A stretch of 64,000 nucleotides of DNA. Origin: Xaviernesmea oryzae (lineage in GTDB: Bacteria; Pseudomonadota; Alphaproteobacteria; Rhizobiales; Rhizobiaceae). The notes under the pieces were generated by a model. The model saw only the letters and a list, made by a program, of their open reading frames with translations, did not search any database and was not told where the DNA came from. The stretch spans positions 1,326,001 to 1,390,000 of the forward strand of contig NZ_FXAF01000006.1 in assembly GCF_900177415.1 (NCBI RefSeq), written 5' to 3'. Shown here piece by piece: positions 1 to 7,086 of the stretch; position 1 is the first letter of the stretch; each line of letters starts with the position of its first letter. A program made the position numbers and the translations under genes.

Positions 1-2
1 TT

Positions 3-833
3 TCGGCGCTGGTGCTTTTCGTCATCGCCGCGCTGGCGCATCGATTCGGGCCGCTGACGAGCCCGGATTTCCTGGCGCTCGCCTTTCTCTCGGCAGCGAT
101 CGCCGCCGTCTCCGTGCCGCTGTCGGTGATCGGCCTGGTGCGGCTCTGGCAGGTGGGGGCGGAAGGCGGCGTCGCGGCGGCCAAGGGACTTTTCTATGCC
201 GCGGTCCCGCTCGCCGTCGTGGCGGCCGGCGCCTTTTATTACTATACCCTGCCGCGGCTTTACGACATTTCCACGGATATCGCCGATCCGCCGCCATGGG
301 TCGCGGAGCCGCAGGCGAACCAGCAATGGCTGCCTCGGACCGGAATGATCACGCCGGCCGATCGCCGCGCGCAGTTCGCCGCCTATCCCGGCCTCACCGG
401 CCGGCGCTATCAGGGCGCGCTCGACCGTGTCTATGAAGGCGTGCAGAAGGCGGTGCTTTCCGCCCGCATCTCCATCACCAGGAAGGAAGGCATCGAGCTG
501 ATCGCGCCGGATATCGCCGAACGCCCGGCGCCGCAGGACGAGCAGGCGCCGGTGCCGGATGTGGCGCCGGTCCCGCTCTCGCGTCCCGAGCCGCTGCTTT
601 CGCCGCTCTTCGGCAATGCCGGCGACGTCCTTCTCCAGGGCGAGACCCGCACGCTGGTCCTCGGGCTGCGTTTCGATCTCGTCATCCGCCTGCGCGAGGA
701 TGCGGAGACGACGTCGGTCGATATCCGCGTCGCCTCCCGTTACGGCCCGCACGATCTCGGCATCGGCCAGGCGATCGCCGAGGATTTTCTCGACCGGCTC
801 GATACCGAGCTTCTGGGGATCGCCGGCAATTAG
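3..833 (+). CDS. DUF1499 family membrane protein (5' end outside window)
   Basis: The reading frame is open to the left edge, so the N-terminus is probably missing; the first internal start codon is the GTG at position 12. Hydrophobic stretches in the first 80 visible residues look like two or three membrane segments. They are followed by a soluble part of about 190 residues, with a tail resembling DUF1499 proteins (alternating strands, ending in a short helix with FLDRLD). A proline-rich linker near residues 165-195 splits the domain. Function is unknown; DUF1499 proteins are often annotated as membrane-anchored hypotheticals in Rhizobiales. It converges with the metallo-hydrolase gene 11 bp downstream. 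Confidence 0.75.
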   Translation, partial: SALVLFVIAALAHRFGPLTSPDFLALAFLSAAIAAVSVPLSVIGLVRLWQVGAEGGVAAAKGLFYAAVPLAVVAAGAFYYYTLPRLYDISTDIADPPPWVAEPQANQQWLPRTGMITPADRRAQFAAYPGLTGRRYQGALDRVYEGVQKAVLSARISITRKEGIELIAPDIAERPAPQDEQAPVPDVAPVPLSRPEPLLSPLFGNAGDVLLQGETRTLVLGLRFDLVIRLREDAETTSVDIRVASRYGPHDLGIGQAIAEDFLDRLDTELLGIAGN

Positions 834-844
834 ATTTTCGGAAA

Positions 845-1756
845 CTAGGCCGGCCGGTAGGCTCCCGTAAGCGACGGCGGCCCGTCGGTTGCGACGCGGC
901 CTTTTTCGACCAAGTCCTCTAGATGCGCGAGCACCGAAAGTGCCGCAGCCCCATGCAGGCGCGGATCGGTGCTCGCATAGATCACCTTGACCATGTCGGG
1001 GATCAGCCGGTCGCCGGCCCGGATGCGCTCCAGCACGGCGCGCTCGCGCATGCGGCGATGGGTCCTGAGGCCTCTGAGGAAAGAGGCCGGCTCCTTCACC
1101 GGTCCGCCATGGCCGGGCAGGAAAATGCGATCCTCGCGGGCGAGCAGCTTCTCGATCGAGGTCATGAAATCCGCCATGGAACCGTCCGGCGGCGCGACGA
1201 TCGTCGTCGCCCAGGCCATCACGTGATCGGCGGAAAAGAGCACGCCCGTGCCTTCGAGCGAGAAGGCGGAGTGGTTCGCCGTGTGGCCGGGCGTATGGAC
1301 GGCCGCAAGCGCCCAGCCGTCGCCCTCGACGACCTCTCCGTCCGCAATCGCGATATCCGGAACGAAGCCGGTATCCGAGCTTTCCGCGAACGGGTTCGTC
1401 TCGCCGGCATGGAGCGGCCTTGCCGCCCGGTGCGGACCCTCGGCAACGGTGAGCGCGCCGGTCGCTTCCTTCAGCCGCCGGGCAAGCGGCGAATGGTCGC
1501 GATGGGTGTGGCTGACGAAGATATGAGTCACCTCGCGGCCCTCAAGCGCCGCCGTCAGAGCCGCGAAATGCGCCTCGTTCTCCGGTCCCGGATCGATGAT
1601 CGCCACCGAAGAGCCGCCGACGATATAGGTGTTCGTCCCGTGGAAGGTGAAGGGCGAGGGATTGTTGACGGTGAGCCGCTGCACGCCGGCAGCCACCGGC
1701 ACGGGCGTGCCGTAGGCGGGCGCGAAATCCAGGTCGAAGGTGATGTCCTCTGCCAT
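845..1756 (-). CDS. MBL-fold metallo-hydrolase (LACTB2-like)
   Basis: A 303-residue metallo-beta-lactamase-fold hydrolase. The metal-binding motif HTHRDH lies at residues 83-88, and further histidines follow in the HTPGHT and LPGHGGP motifs. The C-terminal winged-helix-like region (ending near LEDLVEKGRV) is typical of the LACTB2/glyoxalase II-like subgroup. The frame stays open upstream, but the ATG at 1756 is chosen because the family fold begins there and it sits 8 bp after the stop of the upstream cupin gene, consistent with an operon. The substrate cannot be told from sequence; the family includes thioesterases and nucleases. Confidence 0.88.
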   Translation of the reverse strand: MAEDITFDLDFAPAYGTPVPVAAGVQRLTVNNPSPFTFHGTNTYIVGGSSVAIIDPGPENEAHFAALTAALEGREVTHIFVSHTHRDHSPLARRLKEATGALTVAEGPHRAARPLHAGETNPFAESSDTGFVPDIAIADGEVVEGDGWALAAVHTPGHTANHSAFSLEGTGVLFSADHVMAWATTIVAPPDGSMADFMTSIEKLLAREDRIFLPGHGGPVKEPASFLRGLRTHRRMRERAVLERIRAGDRLIPDMVKVIYASTDPRLHGAAALSVLAHLEDLVEKGRVATDGPPSLTGAYRPA

Positions 1757-1764
1757 GCGGGATC

Positions 1765-2064
1765 TCAACGCTTGTATTCGATTTCGATGAAGGCCATGGG
1801 GTCGGCGCCCGCATTGACGACGTTGTGCTCGACGCCCGCATCGCGCCGGTATGCGGCGCCGGCCGCCATGTCGACGCGGCGGCTGCCCTCCTGGTCCTCG
1901 ATGAGGAACCGGCAGTCGGTCATCGGCACGACCACATAACCGAGCCCGTGCACATGATGGCCGGTATCGGCGCCCGGCTCGAAATCCCAGCGGGTGACAC
2001 GCACGACGTCGTCGTCGATCAGCACGGTGGGGATTGCGGGCGGTCGGGCGCGGAACTGCGTCAT
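1765..2064 (-). CDS. Small cupin-domain protein
   Basis: A 99-residue single-domain cupin. The first cupin motif is visible as GADTGHHVHGLGYVVVP, with the HxH metal ligands, and the second as AGVEHNVVN. The ATG at 2064 is chosen over the open upstream frame because AGGAGA lies about 6 nt before it. It is the first gene of a probable two-gene unit with the metallo-hydrolase. Small cupins like this are often metal-dependent isomerases, dioxygenases or ligand sensors; nothing here fixes the substrate. Confidence 0.85.
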   Translation of the reverse strand: MTQFRARPPAIPTVLIDDDVVRVTRWDFEPGADTGHHVHGLGYVVVPMTDCRFLIEDQEGSRRVDMAAGAAYRRDAGVEHNVVNAGADPMAFIEIEYKR

Positions 2065-2246
2065 GGTCTCTCCTGATGAGAAGGATCGACAAGGTCTAGC
2101 ACCGCTTCTGCTGCGCTGCATTCAAAAACAGTCCTCGGAAAATTGGAAAATCGCAAAGTTAGACGTTGAGAGGCCGGAAAAGCTTTGCTAGAGCAGGCCC
2201 ACTCGTCCGGGCGGTTGTTTTTACCGATTGTCGCCCGCGCTCGTGT

Positions 2247-2321
2247 TGGGGCGTAGCCAAGCGGTAAGGCAGCGGTTTTTGGTACCGCCATCCCCTGGTT
2301 CGAATCCAGGCGCCCCAGCCA
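2247..2321 (+). tRNA. tRNA-Gln (anticodon TTG)
   Basis: A complete cloverleaf can be folded. The acceptor stem is TGGGGCG/CGCCCCA, the anticodon stem GCGGT/ACCGC encloses loop TTTTGGT (anticodon TTG), and the T arm contains GGTTCGAATCC. The discriminator is G and the 3' CCA is encoded. The convergent capsule gene ends 38 bp downstream. Confidence 0.96.
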
Positions 2322-2358
2322 CGCGTTCCGTCACCGCGGGCAGTTATGCCCATCTCCT

Positions 2359-3645
2359 TCAATCGAACGGATACAACACCCGCCCGACCTTTCTGAACGT
2401 AGGGTTCGAAAGCTCCCGGAAGAAGAGGATAGGGTTTTTCCGGAAGTCGTCGGCATCGGTCCTGTTACCGATCGTGCCGATGATCCGCGCCAAGGGTTCC
2501 GTCAGCAGGTGGCGCCATCCGAGAAGGCCGTAAGGGCCGAAAAGCCGGAAGCTCGGCTTTGCCGGAATGGGAATGGGCGCGATGAGGCTTTCCGGCATGC
2601 CGGTCTTCCGCCAATGGGCGGCGAGTTCCAGGCATTCCTCGAAGCTGATCGCGGCTCCCGTCACCGGGTTGAAATAGTGCGGATACAGAAGATAGGCGCC
2701 GGCGAAGAGCTCTTCGACGCTGAGCTTCCGGCCGCGCCTCGGGTTCGCCTGGCGGTCGTCCGTTAGTCCCCATCCCGCGTAGAAGGGACACCCCATGACG
2801 GTTACCGGAATGCCCCGCAGCAGCGCTTCGAAGCCGCCGAGGGAGGTGATCGTGTAGACATGGTCCGTGCCGGCGAGAAGCTCCGGCAGGGAGACCGGCG
2901 CGGTGACGAGCCGGCAGAGATGGGCGACCTCCGCCGGATTGGAAAGGCGCTTGCGCACCCCGTTCAGCACGTCCGGATGCGGCTTGTAGAGGATCTCGCA
3001 ACCGGGATTTTCCGACGCCGCGGTGCGGACCACGTCGTTGTTCGTCATGGGGCGATCGCATCCGAGCGTGATGGATGCGTCGTCCTCCACCTGCCCGATG
3101 ACGAGGATGCGGCGCCTCTCCTTTGTCTTCGGTTCATGCGCCGCATCCATGGTGCCGGCGGCATTGTATTTGCTGAGGCCGGAGGCGAGCAGCGAGCGGA
3201 TGCCCTTCCGGGCGCGCTCCATCAGCGCAGGATCGCCCGCAAAATCGTAGGAGCCCAGAAGGCATTCGAGATCCGATGCCTGGCGGCTGTCGAAATAGGG
3301 CGTGCGGGAATCGAAGGTCAGCGAGAACGGCGCGCTGTGGCTTGCATTCGGCACGAGCGACCGGATGAAGCCGTCTTCGATGAAACGAAGGGGGATCGAA
3401 TTCTCCCGGGCAAAGGCGATCGCCGCCTGCGGCGCATTCCGGCCCCAGACGAGAAGGACCGGCTTTTCCGAAGCCCCGATCGCGCGTGCCCAGTCGCGCG
3501 CAAAAGCCCTGTCCGTCAGGTAGAGCGGCGGATAGACGAAGCGGGCTTGCGGAAAATAGGCCTGAAGGACCGCCCTTTTCCATCTTCGGAAATGGAAGGC
3601 GAAAACGGTGAGCCCCGCAAAGTCCGGCCTGTCATTCGTCATCAT
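2359..3645 (-). CDS. KpsC/RkpJ-like capsular polysaccharide (Kdo transferase) protein
   Basis: Related to capsule polysaccharide proteins KpsC/LipA, now known as Kdo transferases that build the lipid-linked terminus of group 2 capsules. Diagnostic stretches are FIEDGFIRS, GQVEDDAS, YKPHPDV, TSLGGFEALLRG, CPFYAGWGLTDDR and the tyrosine-rich LLYPHYFNP. Full KpsC has two such modules (about 675 residues); this protein has one (428 residues from the ATG at 3645). The frame also allows a GTG at 3738 that directly follows the stop of the upstream gene, which would give 459 residues; the extra N-terminus looks non-conserved, so the ATG is preferred. Probably co-transcribed with the KpsE-like gene. 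Acts at the cytoplasmic face of the inner membrane. Confidence 0.82.
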   Translation of the reverse strand: MMTNDRPDFAGLTVFAFHFRRWKRAVLQAYFPQARFVYPPLYLTDRAFARDWARAIGASEKPVLLVWGRNAPQAAIAFARENSIPLRFIEDGFIRSLVPNASHSAPFSLTFDSRTPYFDSRQASDLECLLGSYDFAGDPALMERARKGIRSLLASGLSKYNAAGTMDAAHEPKTKERRRILVIGQVEDDASITLGCDRPMTNNDVVRTAASENPGCEILYKPHPDVLNGVRKRLSNPAEVAHLCRLVTAPVSLPELLAGTDHVYTITSLGGFEALLRGIPVTVMGCPFYAGWGLTDDRQANPRRGRKLSVEELFAGAYLLYPHYFNPVTGAAISFEECLELAAHWRKTGMPESLIAPIPIPAKPSFRLFGPYGLLGWRHLLTEPLARIIGTIGNRTDADDFRKNPILFFRELSNPTFRKVGRVLYPFD

Positions 3646-3738
3646 GCTGCCGGCAGCTTTTCCCAAGTCATTGCATGCGGCGGGCCATGGATGGGGAGCG
3701 AGGGTTACAGCAGCGCTGTCCCTCTCGACGGCCCGCAC

Positions 3739-5073
3739 CTAGTTCCTGTCGCGGATATTGTAATATCCCATGACCACGACACCCCAGGCGAGCAAGGCGC
3801 CGAGGAATACGAGGATCGAATTCAGGATCCTGCTCGGATATTGCGCCAGCTCCGACAGCGTCGGCTGAATGAAGACGGCGAGGTAGCGCTGCTTTGCATT
3901 GGCCTCGATCCGTGCCTTTTCCAGGCCCGCGAGCGCGGACGTATAGGCCCGTTCGGCGAATTCGCGGTCCGTTTCCAGCGTTTCATATTGCTGGATGCGG
4001 CCTGCCACATCCGTGAACGCCGCCGAAGCCATGCGGCCCTGCTTGCTGGCGGAACCGCTGCCGAACCTCTGCCTCTCCTGTTCGATCTGCTTTTCCAGGC
4101 TGGCGATCTGGGAGCGCATGACGCGGACACGGGGCGTATTCTCGCCCATCTGGGTCAGCGCCGTGGAAAGCTCCGTCTTCAGCTGGACGAGTTGCTGCTC
4201 GAGCGAAGCCACCAGCTGGGTCGCGAGCTTCGCACCCTCGACCGGGTCGGCTTCCTGCGATGAATCGCGATAGATGCGCAATGCCATCCGGGCGTTCGAC
4301 AAACGCTCCTCGGCCATGCGGACCTCGCTCTGGGCGACTTTCAGCACTTCGTTGCGCGCCGAGAGCGAAAGCTCGTTCACCAGCTTTTCGCTCTGCGCGA
4401 TGACGAAGGCGGCGATCTTCTGGGAATCTTCCGGCGTGAAGGCCTTGACCTCCAGCTCCATGATGCCGGACGTATGATCGAAATTGACGCTGATCATGCT
4501 CCGCCAGTATTCGAGCTTGTCCTCGATCGGCCGGTCCTGGCCGATGCCGTAGAAATAATCGAGCCCGCGCGGCGCAAAGACCGAATCCAGCCCGAACGCC
4601 TCGTCCACCGCCTGAACCATCCGCTCGCTGCGGATGAAGTCGAGAAGGACGTAGGAATCGGAGAAGGTGCTGCCGCTGGAGGCCTGCGAGAACATGCCGA
4701 GAATGTCTGCAGGCTGGGAGGATTCGATGCTGCGGACGGAGAAGGAGGACGAACTGTGATACTGGTCGGCGGCGATGAACGCCATGTAGAGGGACGTCAA
4801 AACCGCCGGCAGCGCGACGAGGCCCAGGAAACCGGAGATGATGGCGATGTGCCGGGGCCGCAATCTGCTGGCCCAGCCGCGGGAAGGCTTGGCCGCCTGC
4901 GGTTCCACCTCGATGACGGGCGGGGATGGCTCGGCAGGCGCAGGCACGGGGGCTTCCAGAAGACCCTCGAGCAGCCGGAGGTTTTTGGGCTTCTGAACGG
5001 GTTTCGCCTCTTCCGGCAGCGGAAGGCGGGCAACAGCTTCGCCGGTCTTTTTGGTTTGGGCTTGGTCTGTCAC
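3739..5073 (-). CDS. KpsE-like capsule export inner-membrane protein
   Basis: A 444-residue polysaccharide co-polymerase/export protein of the KpsE (RkpR, CtrB) family. It has a proline-rich cytoplasmic N-terminus (about 1-85), a first membrane segment near 92-115, a long periplasmic coiled-coil region (about 230-385, rich in E, Q, K and R heptads), and a second membrane segment at about 415-438 preceded by LAQYPSRIL. In the type II capsule pathway such proteins link the KpsMT ABC transporter to the outer membrane channel. No kpsM, kpsT or kpsD gene is in the window, so the rest of the exporter must be encoded elsewhere if the system works. Start codon is GTG with a weak upstream AGG. Confidence 0.85.
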   Translation of the reverse strand: MTDQAQTKKTGEAVARLPLPEEAKPVQKPKNLRLLEGLLEAPVPAPAEPSPPVIEVEPQAAKPSRGWASRLRPRHIAIISGFLGLVALPAVLTSLYMAFIAADQYHSSSSFSVRSIESSQPADILGMFSQASSGSTFSDSYVLLDFIRSERMVQAVDEAFGLDSVFAPRGLDYFYGIGQDRPIEDKLEYWRSMISVNFDHTSGIMELEVKAFTPEDSQKIAAFVIAQSEKLVNELSLSARNEVLKVAQSEVRMAEERLSNARMALRIYRDSSQEADPVEGAKLATQLVASLEQQLVQLKTELSTALTQMGENTPRVRVMRSQIASLEKQIEQERQRFGSGSASKQGRMASAAFTDVAGRIQQYETLETDREFAERAYTSALAGLEKARIEANAKQRYLAVFIQPTLSELAQYPSRILNSILVFLGALLAWGVVVMGYYNIRDRN

Positions 5074-5075
5074 GT

Positions 5076-5381
5076 CTACTGCCTCGTCATGTTGCGCTCG
5101 TGGACGGTGGGGGCGTCTTCCAAATTATCATAATATGTTAATTTTCCGTGTTCGGGAACTATTCCGGATTCGCAATGCTCCCGCAACGGGGAGGGGCTAC
5201 CGGCGATCGTGATGACGTCCGAACCCTTGAGCCGCGCCTTGAAGACCTGCTGGGACTTTTGCTTGAAATGGGTATTCCGGAAAACCCGGATGCAACCGCC
5301 GGCCCTGCTGCCGGACCGCGCGGCCGTCTCGTGAAGCGCCGGCGCTGCAACCACACGGATATGAGTTACGAAATAGGACAA
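5076..5381 (-). CDS. Possible hypothetical protein or gene remnant upstream of the capsule pair
   Basis: A 101-residue frame starting with TTG and ending 2 bp before the KpsE-like start. Its middle (about residues 25-65) has GC-rich third positions typical of real genes here, whereas the last 30 codons fall in a locally AT-rich patch around 5120-5150. No family was recognised. It may be a leader gene of the capsule operon, a decayed fragment, or chance. The AT-rich patch could also hold the operon promoter. Confidence 0.25.
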   Translation of the reverse strand: MSYFVTHIRVVAAPALHETAARSGSRAGGCIRVFRNTHFKQKSQQVFKARLKGSDVITIAGSPSPLREHCESGIVPEHGKLTYYDNLEDAPTVHERNMTRQ

Positions 5382-5544
5382 GCGACCTCGTAAGACCCGG
5401 CATCGACCCCGTAAGTGTGGTCCCCTTGGCCGGTTATCGTGTCGAAAATATGCTGTTTTGCGGGATGATGCCAGAAATAAGTTCGCCCGGGCGGCGCATT
5501 TCGGAACGCCGTCCGGTGGGGTGGAGGGGCCGGTGCCCCTTCGC

Positions 5545-5916
5545 TCAGTTCGCGGCGAGCAATTCCGTGCAATAGCTCGGGCCGTTGGCGCCCGGGGGAT
5601 CGGATATGATCGCGATGTCGCGGATGACGTAGCTCTCGGAAACGGTGATCTTCGCCGAGCAGCTGACGCGTGCGGTGCGGCCGTTCTGCTGTTTGATGCG
5701 GTTATAGCCGCCGCGCCAGTTGTAGACCGTGGCGGACCCCTCGTTGCTGTCGCTGATCGGTGGGCTGAACTTCGCGAAGAATTCGCCGGCCGAACGGCCC
5801 ACCCAGCGGGCTTCGATGGGATTGCTGGCGACGCCTACGGTGGTGCAGGCCGAAAGGGCAAGAGCGAAAAGGCCAAAGGTGAAAAGGGTGTGCGATGCGA
5901 GAACGCGGCGGCTCAT
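5545..5916 (-). CDS. Small lipoprotein of unknown function
   Basis: A 123-residue protein with an N-terminal signal (MSRR, then a hydrophobic core) and lipobox LSAC with the lipidated cysteine at residue 24. The mature part contains two further cysteines (SCSAK and SYCTELL) that could form a disulfide, and a GRSAGEFFAKFSPP segment also seen in small outer-membrane-associated lipoproteins of Rhizobiales. The start at 5916 places the signal peptide properly; the longer frame is unlikely. The gene stands alone, with non-coding DNA on both sides. Confidence 0.8.
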   Translation of the reverse strand: MSRRVLASHTLFTFGLFALALSACTTVGVASNPIEARWVGRSAGEFFAKFSPPISDSNEGSATVYNWRGGYNRIKQQNGRTARVSCSAKITVSESYVIRDIAIISDPPGANGPSYCTELLAAN

Positions 5917-6204
5917 GATCTGAAATGAATCCTTGTATCGTCTGTGGCGCCCCGGGAGGCATGGTTTGGGAGGCATGGTTTTGAAGGCATGGTTTTCGAG
6001 ATCGCAACTAACAGATTTTGTGCAGGCTTCGCGAGACGGCCGGCAGCCGCCGTTATCAAATTTCTCCTGCGCCGCTTTTTTGCAACGCCCTGCGTTTCAA
6101 TGCCTCTTGCGCCACCGCGCCCAAGGACCGAGATTCCGTCGCAAATTTTTCATGACGGCGCTTGTGGAATGGAAAATGCTGGTCTATAGAGGCGCCGCTG
6201 GTCA

Positions 6205-6281
6205 CGGAGTGTAGCGCAGTCTGGTAGCGCACCACGTTCGGGACGTGGGGGTCGAGTGTTCGAATCACTCCACTCCGACCA
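6205..6281 (+). tRNA. tRNA-Pro (anticodon CGG)
   Basis: Cloverleaf with acceptor stem CGGAGTG/CACTCCG, D arm GCGCAGTCTGGTAGCGC, and anticodon stem CCACG/CGTGG around loop TTCGGGA (anticodon CGG). The T arm contains TTCGAAT. The discriminator is A and CCA is encoded. It is followed directly by a rho-independent terminator. Confidence 0.97.
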
Positions 6282-6285
6282 GCCG

Positions 6286-6314
6286 AAAAGCCCGCCGCAG
6301 CGGGCTTTTTTCTT
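6286..6314 (+). terminator. Rho-independent terminator of tRNA-Pro
   Basis: Stem AAGCCCGC/GCGGGCTT with loop CGCA, followed by a run of T (TTTTTTCTTTT). It starts 5 bp after the encoded CCA. Confidence 0.92.
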
Positions 6315-6476
6315 TTCTGCCGAACCGTTGGATACCTGCACCCGCCCCGCCGAAGCCGCGTTGAGGCTCGGTGCCGGACGGCGTTGCCCTGCTTGTCCGT
6401 CCCGTCACGCCGCTGCCGGGAATTTCACTCATCGCGCAGAACAGGCTGGACAGCTCCCGGAAACTTCGATAGGCAA

Positions 6477-6491
6477 TGTAATGTTATTACA
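6477..6491. promoter_or_regulatory. AT-rich dyad upstream of a short ORF
   Basis: TGTAAT-GTT-ATTACA is a perfect 6-bp inverted repeat with a 3-nt centre in otherwise GC-rich DNA. It ends 18 bp before the ATG of the short ORF at 6510 and just before its ribosome binding site (AAAGGAGA). The style resembles operators of Fur-family (for example Zur) repressors, but the match is by eye only. Confidence 0.4.
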
Positions 6492-6509
6492 TATCAAAGG
6501 AGAGATTCC

Positions 6510-6620
6510 ATGAGGTCCAGCCAAGCCGATATGGTCCAGGCGATCCGGTCCGGCGTGACCCTGTCAGACCGCGGCGAGCGTCGCATCGTTGCCGTCGGAG
6601 GCTCCGGGCGCCGTCATTGA
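6510..6620 (+). CDS. Short ORF (36 residues) preceded by a dyad and strong RBS
   Basis: ATG at 6510 with a good Shine-Dalgarno AAAGGAGA 6-7 nt upstream. The product (MRSSQADMVQAIRSG, ending GGSGRRH) matches no family I recognise. It is basic at the C-terminus and has no signal peptide. The stop codon lies inside a strong hairpin (6606-6628). It could be a small protein, a regulatory leader peptide, or non-functional. The combination of dyad, RBS and terminal hairpin is the only support. Confidence 0.4.
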   Translation: MRSSQADMVQAIRSGVTLSDRGERRIVAVGGSGRRH

Positions 6621-6628
6621 CGGCGCCC
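6606..6628 (+). terminator. Perfect 10-bp hairpin overlapping the short ORF stop codon
   Basis: GGGCGCCGTC-ATT-GACGGCGCCC forms a perfect stem with a 3-nt loop. No long T run follows (CTCTCG), so it may be a transcript-end stabiliser or a weak terminator. The TGA of the 36-codon ORF lies inside it. Confidence 0.5.
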
Positions 6629-6674
6629 CTCTCGCGGCTTGACGCGGTCGTCGCGCTCGGCATAACTGGGCGCG

Positions 6675-6880
6675 ACGGTTCCCCGACGGTGACTCGGAGG
6701 GGATGAAAAGGGAACACGGTGCGGACGCCCGAAAGGGGCCAATGCCGTGGCTGCCCCCGCAACTGTAAGCGGATTGCCGTCCATCCTCGTGGCGCCGGAA
6801 GGCGCCATGCCACTGTGCCCCTGCGGCGCGGGAAGGCAGATGGACGGCGGATATCCGTGAGCCAGGAGACCTGCCGTCGA
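6675..6880 (+). ncRNA. Cobalamin (B12) riboswitch
   Basis: The conserved core elements of the cobalamin aptamer occur in the right order. They are the GGTTCCCC start, GATGAAAAGGGAA, GGTGCGG, GCCAATGCCGTGGCTGCCCC, CGCAACTGTAAGCGG, the GCCACTG B12 box, GCGGGAAGGC, and the closing GAGCCAGGAGACCTGCC. It lies about 200 bp upstream of a BtuF-like binding protein gene, so it most likely shuts off this transporter when adenosylcobalamin is plentiful. A short ORF (6928) with a clear RBS lies between aptamer and transporter, and a CGGGC/GCCCG hairpin (6897-6912) just before that RBS may belong to the expression platform. Confidence 0.95.
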
Positions 6881-6927
6881 ACATCGATCCATCGCACGGG
6901 CGGGGATGCCCGGAACAGGAGCAGGAC

Positions 6928-7023
6928 ATGACCACCATCCGCGCCGCATGGCGCCCTGGCGCTTCGCATTCCCCATATCTCGACGATCGTTCGGCCGAAC
7001 GGGCTGCCTCAAGGGCATTCTGA
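6928..7023 (+). CDS. Possible 31-residue leader ORF downstream of the B12 riboswitch
   Basis: ATG at 6928 preceded by AACAGGAGCAGGAC, a good ribosome binding site, and stopping at TGA 7021. It is the first ORF after the riboswitch aptamer and ends 63 bp before the transporter start. The peptide begins MTTIRAAWRPGASHSPYLDD and is not recognised. It may be the actual target of translational control by the riboswitch, a remnant of a lost gene, or fortuitous. Confidence 0.3.
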   Translation: MTTIRAAWRPGASHSPYLDDRSAERAASRAF

Positions 7024-7086
7024 ACTCCTCTGCTGTCCGGCAGATGGATCTGCTGGCTGCATTCACGTCACATTCGGGGAAACACG

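Noticed and set aside
2247..2321. tRNA-Gln as an integrase attachment site
   Set aside because: No duplicate of its 3' end and no integrase gene were found in the window.
6256..6513. 85-codon ORF starting inside tRNA-Pro
   Set aside because: It overlaps the tRNA and its terminator and has no ribosome binding site.
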